Shown here piece after piece: positions 55,656 through 64,000 of a stretch of 64,000 nt of DNA; position 1 is the stretch's first letter, and the number at the start of each line of letters is the position of its first letter. A program made the position numbers and the translations under genes. Location: the NCBI RefSeq assembly GCF_000485595.1, contig NW_014577137.1, positions 362,004 to 426,003 of the forward strand, given 5' to 3'. This DNA is from Priapulus caudatus. Its lineage: Eukaryota; Priapulida; Priapulimorpha; Priapulimorphida; Priapulidae. The notes below the pieces were generated by a model. That model was given only the letters and a program-made list of their open reading frames with translations, did not search any database and had not been told where the DNA came from.

Positions 55656-57746
55656 CACGAAACACTATTGGTCGTTTAACGGTAGTACGCAATTGAAAAC
55701 ATCAGTTTTTTAAATTGCTGATACCCAACCCTTCTCTTTAATTGTTACTTGAATTAAACATATCATAACACTGCGCCAGGTATACTCCATCATTATAGCT
55801 GCTAATAACTATTGAAATTTATTTGAATTGAAATAAGCAAAGATTTTAAACACCTACCCAAGACGAGGCTTAACAGAAAAGACGTGATGATTGAGCGCAT
55901 GTTGGTTCCTACCTATTTTTAATTCATATCAGAAACAAAGAGAAATCAAACTAATATTACAATCACTGTCTGACACACATTTGGTAAGAATAAATAATGA
56001 CTGACTGTCCTGATACACCTGATTTATCACTATGGACATGTATATAACAGTTGCACATTCTTATTTCACATATATATTCTAGCAGGCATATAAAAATGAA
56101 ATATAAAAGTCATTTGACTTGAAATTGGGCAAAATGAATCAAACCTCATAAATAATGACAAAAAATAAGTAATCTCCAAATTGTCAAAATAAGTAAATAA
56201 TAGTATCTCATTAATTCAATAACGACTGGTGTTTTGTAACCAAGTTTCATCAATGTTCCCTTGGCGCATATTCTTTGGTAAGTAGATGGACTGCTTGAAC
56301 ATGTCAGTCTCCTGTACGTACTGATTACTTACCTACTGTAAATACATACATTATGACCATCAGATTAACAAGCGCAATAAAATATACTAATTTGATATTG
56401 GTGCATCGATTCATTAATGCCTAGTTAACTCTAGTGACGAATTGAGACGCATGTAATGTGCAAGAATTTCGATCACGTGCCCAAAAAGCTGGAAATAACA
56501 CCTGGTCAGTCATAATCCGATACATATCTTTGCAATAGAACTAACATTCTATGTCAGGCAGGCAAGCATACTCCACAATGTGTGGGCCACCCAGAATACT
56601 CATTGTTCCCCTGTTAAATTCAAGCTTTTTCACATGTATAACCTCACAGATGTGACCAGACATCTCCCATATTAACTGCCCAGGTTCGTGTATATGTCAC
56701 ACTAACAGCGTCTAATGAAAATTAAAAGCTGTTGAATAATCAGTAAAGTACACTATATTTTCACCATCTCTCATACTCTACCTGACTAGATTACTGCCAA
56801 TAATTACCAATTGACACACAAGGAAATGACCAACTTGTGTACACTGGTTACGTGCAATTATACGGATGATTGTCATAAAATGTGTCATGCTATCTGTAAG
56901 AGAAAAATGCTCCCTTACTAGTGGAATGATAACAGTCTATAAATATCTTGTGGTAAATATAAATTAAGAAATAAATACCTACATGTATATATATATATAT
57001 ATATTCAGATATATGAATGTGTATGTTAATCCATGCATGTTGCTCACTGTCTGTAGAATAGCTTCTTTTTGCCCAACCTAGAACTTCCCGCAATCACACA
57101 TTCATATACATGTAAGCACTCATGTCAGCAGACAAATGCACAATATTTTGATGGTGATATCGTTACGTAACAAGTAAAGCTGGAGTGACCTGTGCAATTA
57201 ACACTGCCAAAACACCAGCAATAGTCGACACATCATGTCAAAATCCTCAGTGGTCTGGATATGATAACTATATTAAGCTACTGCAGTTCTTACCATGAAC
57301 TGGCCCTTTTCAAACATACAGCATGCGTTTGGCATATACACATCACTTGTGTGCGTGTACCACTGCTACATTTCAATAGGTCCGCTTATATGACACGTTT
57401 ATATTACATGCAAAACGACGCCAGGTTCAACAGATATGCATGCTTGCTGAACTGTGGGAGGGCTGCATTAAACCCTACATCACGTTTCACCCCAAATATG
57501 ATCCGTGATTGCACTGCTTATTTGCGGTGCTAATCACCCAACTAACACTCTCACCCATGAGTGCAGTTTTCGTAGTCAAGGGTCATCGGCACATCACCTC
57601 CTCACACCATCACCCCCAATTCTCATGCTTTTGTCAAAAAGTGCACAATTCATTTGATTTTTGGCTCTTAGCTCCTGTACTACACCAGGCAGAGGTGGGG
57701 GACCTTTGATCGCCTGTTGCCATGACAACCCAGCATGCAGCGGCAT

Positions 57747-58895
57747 TCAGAGGTCCCAGCTGAAGAGGTGATGCTTGACCAGCATGTCTCGCACTCCATC
57801 CTTCAATGGAGCAGACATCTCCTTCTTAACAGACAGCTCCCAGTCAAGCGACAAGTTGAATGCAAAGTTGGACAAGATTCTGCAGTGAGATGGAAAAAAT
57901 AACACCACATGAGATAAAAAGTCTAAACAGACGTTGCAGCCAGTTTGGAGAGTGAAATATGAGATGCTCGATAAACGACTAGCAGTAGGTATCGCTAAAG
58001 AATGTCTGTAATACAGACTGTCATTGTGCTAGAAATAAACTGGAACAAGAGCAAGATAAATCGACACCTTAATAAGATGATAAGACATTAAGACAATAAT
58101 AGCAATAGCAGGACAATAGGACAAATTATGCAAGACATTTGTTTATCAGGAGAATTTCTATTGCATAAAAATGATTTTTATTTGCTTTTACTGGTTGGTG
58201 TTCAGAACAGAATTATTTTTTATTGAATGATGGTTTTTTGCTATTACTAGTGACAGAGCATTATAGAATCGTGTAGTAACTATGCAATACTAATTTCTAT
58301 TGCAATATCACACAGTCTCTACTTTGAGGGGTAATGCTATCCCCCGGGCGTGGAGGGAGGGGACCGCAACGTGGCAGCACTAGTGTTAGAATAGTGTTAG
58401 GATTAGGGTTAGGGTCAGGATTAGGGTTAAGTTTAGGGTTAGGGTTAGGGTTAGGGTTAGGGTTAGGATTAGAGTTAGGGTTAGGGTTAGGATTAGGGTT
58501 AGGGTTAGGGTTTTGCATCATGATATCTGTCCCCACACCATAGATTAATTTTTGTGGATAACACTGCCTATATATAGCGCGGCGACACATATATATTTAG
58601 TGTGAAGGTTAGTGTTGGCGGTGTTGGAGTTAGGGTTAACGTTAGGGTTAACGTTTTGAACGTCATCGTCAACGTTATCACGTGACCTCCCTCCACGCCC
58701 GGGGGATAGCAACACCCTACTTTGAGGCTCATAAAATATGGTGGCACACACCATGTGATGTAGAATGTTTACCTTAGCTCGCACTTGATTTGGACCCAGC
58801 CTGGACTCCTAAGGAAGGACCATGGTTGGTACCATTTCTCCAGAACCGGGATGCAAGAGCAGAGTGCTTCCAACCACAAGTGCAACACCTGCTCA
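57747..58895 (-). CDS. SGSM3: SGSM3 C-terminal RUN-domain exons (partial)
   Basis: SGSM3 is a TBC-SH3-RUN protein that modulates Rab and Rap small GTPases. Two exons on this strand, 58895-58773 and 57879-57747, join in frame and end in TGA. The first begins with the third base of an Asn codon and encodes [20 protein letters not shown], then [20 protein letters not shown]. The second encodes [18 protein letters not shown]... and finishes [21 protein letters not shown]. These match the end of the RUN domain and the highly conserved C-terminus of SGSM3; the protein stops three residues before the human end. Both exons are clean. The intron between them carries a telomere-bearing element (58330-58716). 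The preceding RUN exons are not found to the right on this strand; SH3 exons occur on the opposite strand beyond the 25-N gap. Confidence 0.92.
58330..58716. mobile_element. Inverted-repeat element carrying a telomere-like array, 387 bp
   Basis: The 31-bp ends ggtaatgctatcccccgggc... and their inverse (two mismatches) are flanked by the exact 11-bp direct repeat ctactttgagg (58319-58329 and 58717-58727). The interior is mostly a TTAGGG array (58396-58512) plus a shorter gttagggttaacg stretch near 58620-58660. There is no coding capacity. The 9-11-bp target duplication would suit a Mutator-like element. It lies in the last SGSM3 intron. Confidence 0.85.
58396..58512. repeat. Interstitial telomere-like (TTAGGG)n array
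   Basis: About nineteen TTAGGG-type units with variants (ATTAGG, TCAGGA, TTAAGT). Frames through it give Gly-Leu or Asn-Pro dipeptide strings and are artefacts. Confidence 0.95.
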
Positions 58896-58963
58896 CTGCA
58901 ATAAGAAACACGTCACAATAGTTCACCTGTCGTACGTACAAATTCACGAATAACTAACTCTTC

Positions 58964-59025
58964 CTCCCTCTTCTTCTTCTTCTCCTTCTTCATCATCTTC
59001 TTCTTCTTCTTCTTCTTCACATTAA
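58964..59025. repeat. (CTT)n microsatellite
   Basis: cttcttctt runs with CTC and CAT interruptions. Confidence 0.95.
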
Positions 59026-59631
59026 ATGGCCGGATAGTTTAGAGATGCTGCTATGGTTATAACAGAGCGACATAAGCCACAGGAAGAGGAGACCGTTATG
59101 TCGTCCTATCTTATTATCACTAAATGTTATATAATTCATGCACACATCAGCCACAAATGGATTAGCTTCTACAATTATAGCAGGACATACAGAAATGCAC
59201 TGCATTATGTAAGTGATGATTCTGTAAAAACGTAACGTGAGAATCCATAACCTGGAATCACGATGCAAGGGAGGAAGTGCTAATAGCAAAAACACACAAT
59301 TAATAAACAGAGCACAAGGTCAAACTTTCTAATGCAATAGTGGTATGTAACACATATTAACCTCCAAATGTGTTGGAAGGTGGCTGCATATTTATTACAT
59401 AATTTTTTGAGGCGATTGAGCACGTCACTTTCTGGGTGTAAAAATCCACTGATGCTTTAGAAAGATCACACGACACTGAATTTTAGTTACAGTTCAAGGA
59501 GTAAAGTGATAATAATTTACAAATTACGCACGTGCAAATTTACATGACCAGGGGCGAATCCAGAGGGGGGGTCGAGGGGGTCCGGACCCCCCTTTTTTAC
59601 CACAAAAAAAAAGAAAAAAAAGCATACACAC

Positions 59632-59686
59632 ACGCACGCGCGGGCACACACACACACACACNNNNNNNNNNNNNNNNNNNNNNNNN
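59632..59686. other. (CA)n run ending in a 25-N assembly gap
   Basis: acacac repeats abut exactly 25 N at 59662-59686. SGSM3 exons change strand across this gap, so the contigs on its two sides are probably not in true relative orientation. Confidence 0.9.
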
Positions 59687-59890
59687 ATGTTCTCCACAAT
59701 GCTTTTACAAGTAAGTACAGAGCGGTCACGGGATTTTCGCCTTCCCTGATGAACATAAGCTGTGGTATGTTCTCACAATGTTCTGTCTACAAGTAACAAG
59801 GTCACAGGATCTTGCCTTCCCCTGATCGTCTGTGGCATTGTGTCTCACAGCGAGCCGCTCACGAGCAATGTCCTTACGATCTTTCACCAT
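59687..59890. repeat. Tandem duplication next to the gap
   Basis: tgttctccacaatg... acaagtaagtacagagcggt... cgccttccctgat recurs about 80 bp later as tgttctcacaatgttctgtc... acaaggtcacaggatcttgc cttcccctgat. The repeats abut the N gap, which suggests a collapsed or overextended contig end. Confidence 0.65.
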
Positions 59891-60344
59891 GCCTCGCACG
59901 TAACGCTCACATATCGAGGTGAAACGATGAACACATATTGTGATTTTCATCCAGCATTATGGCAATGTTCTATAATATTCCTTGTGCGTTCGGTATTGTG
60001 CTCTATAATTTCTATTATTTTTTGTTCGTCTATATTGCTCTATTTTGCGCTCCTCCGCCTCCTTCAATATGACATAGGTCCTCTATTTCTATACCTGCTT
60101 TTATTCTGTTTTATTCGCTATACGTATCCCCTGTCTCTATCCCTAATCTCTTTATTCTGTATTGCTCTTATAATTTTCATTATCTAATTCAGTATGTTTT
60201 CTATTTGCTACATTTCTTTATTCTCTTACACTTTTTCCTTTATTCCCTATCTTCAGATATTTTCTTTATTAATTTATATTCTCTTATTGCTTCATTCTTT
60301 CTTCTGCTATTGAGTACGGTTTATTTAGGATATACAGGGCGCAG

Positions 60345-63300
60345 AGATTGTGGAAGTTGCAGTGGGGCTTTTGCTAAAGATTACCTACGATGCTATTTTA
60401 CTGGAAGCGCGATAATGGCTGATCTTAAAGCGCTGTTGACTGCACTCTCTATGAGTCTCGTCGCGGATTATTCGATGGGGACGAGCCATGCTAAGAGACC
60501 ACGAAAGACTCATGCAATGTGCTGCGCACACAGAAGCGTCGGAGGCCCAAGGCCCTGCCTCGACTTGAGCGTCATGATGATGACGAATTTTGGTTTCAGA
60601 AAGAACGATATGATAACACGGTAGTGTGCATATCTAGCATAATTATATATGTACCAACATTATAGACATTCCACAGTTATCATGGAGCAGGATACATGTT
60701 AGAATAAACTAATACCATACCAATTTACAGAATGTCTTAGTTTGCAGTCAGTATTACAATAACATTGCACCACGGTAGTTTGATACAGTTAATAATATAC
60801 TATCAACGTCAAGAGTATGCCCCCCGATGAGTAGAAATTTTCTATCATGGTACTCTTTGGTATTTATTAATCAGCGCTCATCAGGACTGTACACATGGAG
60901 TAGTTGTGTGAGTATAGTCTGCACTGCTGATATCAGCACTGGACAAATGGTTGGTCGTTTGTCCTAGCTGGAATCAGCAAGGCATACCTGATTATTAATA
61001 AAGTATTACATTATTCAAGCGCTAATGTGCAAAAGAGTTACTTTTAATTTGACTGAAACTAAGATTAGGTGTGTTATGTTTGCAGTGTTGAATGCATTTT
61101 TGACTGTAGGGCCTCATATATGCTCTTAATATTATTATTAGGGTTTTATGGATTTTGGAAAACCTAGAAAAAGTCTGGAATTTTAGAAATGCAATGTCCT
61201 AGCGTCAAGCCAGCTATGGTCCAGGGAAAAAACCTGGAAATTTGGCTTTTTGTCAATCATCGGAAAGGAGCCTAGAAAGGTTTTTGAATATGTTTTAGCA
61301 AAAGTGCCTTGCAATATATCTTGTCCTTATGAAAGAGGTTAAACGTAGATATAACATAATATTAGTAGTGCCGATGGGTTATGCGTAGTGGTCTAGTAGC
61401 TTGCTTAATAAATTATTTAGCTAGTCCGGCTTTTGAATCTTCAGCTTTTTGAATATTTGTTTGTTTTCATGTCGACCAAGTGAAGGTTGAAGCTATGTAA
61501 TCAAAAGACGCGCCGTTTGCTGGCATTATGAGTGTAGCAGGCGAGTGGCTCCAGGGCATTTGTTCATGGGATTCTGGCATGTGAACAGCCGCAGATCATT
61601 GCCTTCGCCAAAGACGTTTCATACATGTCATTCGATGTGTGCAGACTACATGCAATGCAGCATGGTTTCTAGCAACCGTGGTTGTGTTTTCATCTCAGAT
61701 AATCTCCCTCAGAAAGGATGAGCACTGCTGGTGGTGGGTGAGCTGAATGGACTGCGGTTGGGCTGTTTCCTGCCAAGTTCGTGAAAGTGCTGGATGAACG
61801 GAAGCAAGCAGGTAAGTGTAGGTGGCCTACCACGCACTCTCTCACGTGTTCTGGCATTCTCGACCGGTAGTGTGCGGGCGTGCAGCTATCATGACATGAT
61901 GGGAAGAGACAGCTAGTGTGGTTTTAGCGAAGCTGTGTCGCCTATATGCCATTGCTTTTCACTTGCACTGCACACGTATATCGTCTAGCTATGTTCAGCT
62001 GTCATGCAGGCTAAAAGGTTAGGTTAGGGTTGCTAATGCTGCTGCTGCTCCGCCTGCTGCTGGCTGCTGCTGGCTGACGCTGACTGCTGCTAGCAGCTGC
62101 TGGCTACACTACTGCTCGAGCTACCGCTATCACCTGCATCGCTACTGCTACTGGGTGGTGTCGGTACCGGTGGCTGCTGTCTCCTGTTGCTGCTGCTCAG
62201 CTTGCACTACTACTGTGCGTTGGCTACTGCTACTGCCTATGCTGATGCTACTAGCTACTTGGGTCTGCTACTGCTGCTGGTGGTGGTGGGCTGCCTGCTC
62301 CTGGATCCTGTATGCTTGCTCGGTCCTGCTAGCTACTACTGCTGCTGCTGTCTGCTGCTGGCGCTACTGATCGCTGCTGCGCTGCTGTGCCCTGCTGCTC
62401 TCTGGCTGCTTGCGGCTGCTATGGCTACATGGCTAGCTAAGCTACTGCTGCTTTGCTGCGATTAATGACTATTGACTACGATTACTACTGTAGTGTGTGT
62501 GGTCTTCCCTCTGTGTTAATCCATTTGGCTTACTATGGCATTTTAACCTTTATGTTGAAAATTATATTAGGCTTTATTTGGCTGCAGACGGGTTCCTTAA
62601 ATTAAAATGTCAATATTATTGAATATATATTAAATAAATCGCTTGATGCTGTTTTTTTAGCTCAATCTGAATGTCCTATGCAGCTTGTAAGAATCGCCTG
62701 CTTGAGTCGGTGCACCGCTGTGTCCGTCCGTCCGTCCGTGCCGTGATCCTCCGTGAAGGCGGACGTCCGGTCGTTCGTGTGGCCGTACAACAGTTGGGCA
62801 CAAATCTTAACCGGTTTCGACGTTACGGTCAACGATATTCGGTGTCGTTGGGGGATCGTTCAAAACGAGTTGGGTATGTCGAAGCCTGGGGGTCCAAAGG
62901 TGCAAACGGTCAAGAGGTGTAAAGGAAGGGAACATCTCAAGTCTTCAACGATAAGGGTATAGGGGAGGAAAATGTCAGATCTGCGGCAGCAAATCTACGG
63001 GCTCGACCTAGCTCGTGATAGTCGGGTGTTAGCATCATGGTAGGAAAAGGCATCACTGTGCTGAAATTTAGGGAGGTCACCCAGGTTCCAAAGTCATGGG
63101 CCATCAGGCAAGATTTAGTGACATTTTCTGAGGACATGGTCTGACGGAGGCGAATGAAAAACTTTTTTGTTTCAGGCGGTGACCTAGCATTTTTATGGCT
63201 TTATTGAACAGGACCATGAATGTCCCTTCTGCTGAACATGCGATAGAGTAAATGTGGATATACCTTTTGACCCGCTCAAAGAGAGGGTTTAAACTATGGA

Positions 63301-63726
63301 TTTGTTGACTGTTAACAAAGGACTGAAACTGCTTTTGCTATTAGAGGTGCCCCCTCCCCCACCGCTTGCCCTTCGCCCCTCCCCCACGCCCGTCCCCGCA
63401 TCCTCCCCCACGCCCGTCCCCCTGCCCGCACCCTCCCGTCTACGCTCCATCTGCGATAGTGGCGCGTCCTACACAATGATGTGTACCGCAACGTTGCGTG
63501 TCCTGCTTATCTTGCGCCTAATAAAATGTGGTACTTACGCACAGACTGAAATTTTACGTTATATAATCGGTAGCAACAGACGCTCAGATGAGCCGCAGGA
63601 CGCTCTGCGGCTTTTGTCTTATTAGATTTTAGTTATGGGCCAATGGTTTTCTATAAGTGTCGTTGTAGTACACAGTGCTGGGGATGAATGCTGTAACTGA
63701 AGCTGTCACAGATCTAGTCGCGATAC
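60345..63726 (+). CDS. SGSM3: SGSM3 linker and SH3 exons (partial, frameshifted)
   Basis: Three exons of SGSM3 are recognisable on the plus strand. About 60345-60620 includes ADYSMGTSH and, after a one-base slip, LERHDDDEF with GFRKNDMIT, the start of the SH3 domain. 61699-61811, flanked by tctcag and gtaagt, gives KDEHCW, then GELNGLR and FPAKFVKVLDER in successive frames, the end of the SH3 domain. 63669-63726, before gtaagt, gives SAGD, then VTEAVTDLV, the linker before the RUN domain. Each exon has one or more single-base indels. The known order is TBC, linker, SH3, RUN; the TBC exons and the first part of RUN are missing. The terminal RUN exons lie at 57747-58895 on the other strand. Confidence 0.85.
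62036..62464. repeat. Degenerate (CTG)n repeat in an SGSM3 intron
   Basis: About 430 bp of imperfect CTG/GCT triplets with CTA interruptions. All frames stay open for long stretches and give Leu, Cys/Trp or Ala strings. It lies between SH3 and linker exons and is not coding. Confidence 0.9.
62657..63310 (-). repeat. Dispersed hairpin-ended repeat, short form
   Basis: tttagctcaatctgaatgtc with CCGTCCGTCCGTG, then acagttgggcacaaatctta, then the gtgacctagcatttttatgg body, ending near gttgactgttaacaaagg. A C-rich tract (63350-63440) follows. Confidence 0.75.
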
Positions 63727-64000
63727 GTAAGTCACTGTGTTTTTATGTCGTAGAACATACCCTACTGTGGCATGTTCCAACCTTGCATTGTCATGACATC
63801 ATTGAAACGCATTGTTATTGGAGGCTTTGAGAGCGTCAACGTTAGCAAGCAGGTTGAATGCTGCTTTACAACTATCGATTTTTTCAGCAACATGCGTCGA
63901 CCCCGATTTCAATGTGGCATTCCAACACCAATCGGCTTGATATTCCGATTGTGTTGGAGTCAGAGTCGGGCCTAGTTGGAGAAATAGAAACGTTCTATTC
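63727..64000. other. Right end of window, intronic
   Basis: Intron after the SGSM3 linker exon. I see no further exon in these bases; the frame at 63772-63975 is not recognisable. Confidence 0.4.

Larger units (their letters stand above)
51972..57746. other. Region between DPH7 and SGSM3, repeats only
   Basis: No exon could be supported here. It contains the hAT-like element at 52616-52986, the tandem repeat at 53291-53566, a diverged hairpin-ended repeat at 53857-54900, a (TA)n run at 55615-55652 and otherwise AT-rich DNA (55660-57740). A 130-bp piece at 55330-55460 (agcaacagacctcagatgag... gacgctctgcgg) recurs at 63500-63610 in the same orientation, downstream of another copy of the hairpin-ended repeat. 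These may therefore be the outer part of that family. Confidence 0.6.

Noticed and set aside
58297-58590. (NP)n and (GL)n repeat proteins
   Set aside because: Translation of the telomere-like array in both directions, inside an SGSM3 intron.
60205-60400. Hydrophobic N-terminal frame joined to the SGSM3 exon, possible signal anchor
   Set aside because: The hydrophobic part is a T-rich intron; the real exon starts near 60345 after a cag acceptor.
62155-62465. Leu/Ala/Cys-rich frames suggesting a secreted or membrane peptide
   Set aside because: They are readings of a degenerate CTG repeat between SGSM3 exons.

Overview
This window is nuclear DNA from an invertebrate metazoan. The phylum cannot be fixed from the sequence. 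Genes are split by introns with GT/AG junctions. The proteins are animal-type: the ciliary dynein factor DNAAF5, the tail-anchored-protein factor GET4, the diphthamide enzyme DPH7 and the Rab/Rap regulator SGSM3. There is one eukaryotic tRNA-Ser with internal A and B boxes. The introns and intergenic DNA are full of inverted-repeat transposons and a dispersed repeat whose hairpin and CCGTCCGTC tract resemble repeats I associate with marine invertebrates.

Layout. 291-917 (+): last two exons of an unrecognised acidic, Ser/Asp-rich protein. 22052-31043 (-): complete DNAAF5, 13 exons; the 2,511 nt of CDS join in frame to 836 aa. 31272-31353 (+): tRNA-Ser(AGA). 34173-46898 (-): complete GET4, 9 exons; 981 nt, 326 aa. 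47277-51971 (+): DPH7, 6 exons; 423 aa when its clean exon 1 is used, head-to-head with GET4 about 380 bp apart. 57747-58895 (-) and 60345-63726 (+): pieces of one SGSM3 gene lying on opposite strands.

Assembly state matters for any reader. Bases 1-13034 and 16664-29015 are the same locus present twice, peppered with single-base indels. The acidic gene is intact only in the first copy and DNAAF5 only in the second. A second duplicated block (39459-42104 and 45797-48455) carries the shared GET4/DPH7 promoter and both first exons; the first of these copies interrupts a transposon terminal repeat beside an N gap. Two gaps are exactly 25 N. Together these point to two contigs extended with noisy long reads and joined without merging, plus a flipped contig at SGSM3, rather than to biological duplication.

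Biology worth attention: DNAAF5 and GET4 are neighbours here, as I recall them being on human 7p22.3; an X-box-like RFX site lies just upstream of DNAAF5; GET4 and DPH7 share a divergent promoter; and two different inverted-repeat elements inside introns carry telomere-like TTAGGG arrays. No new defence or metabolic system was seen.
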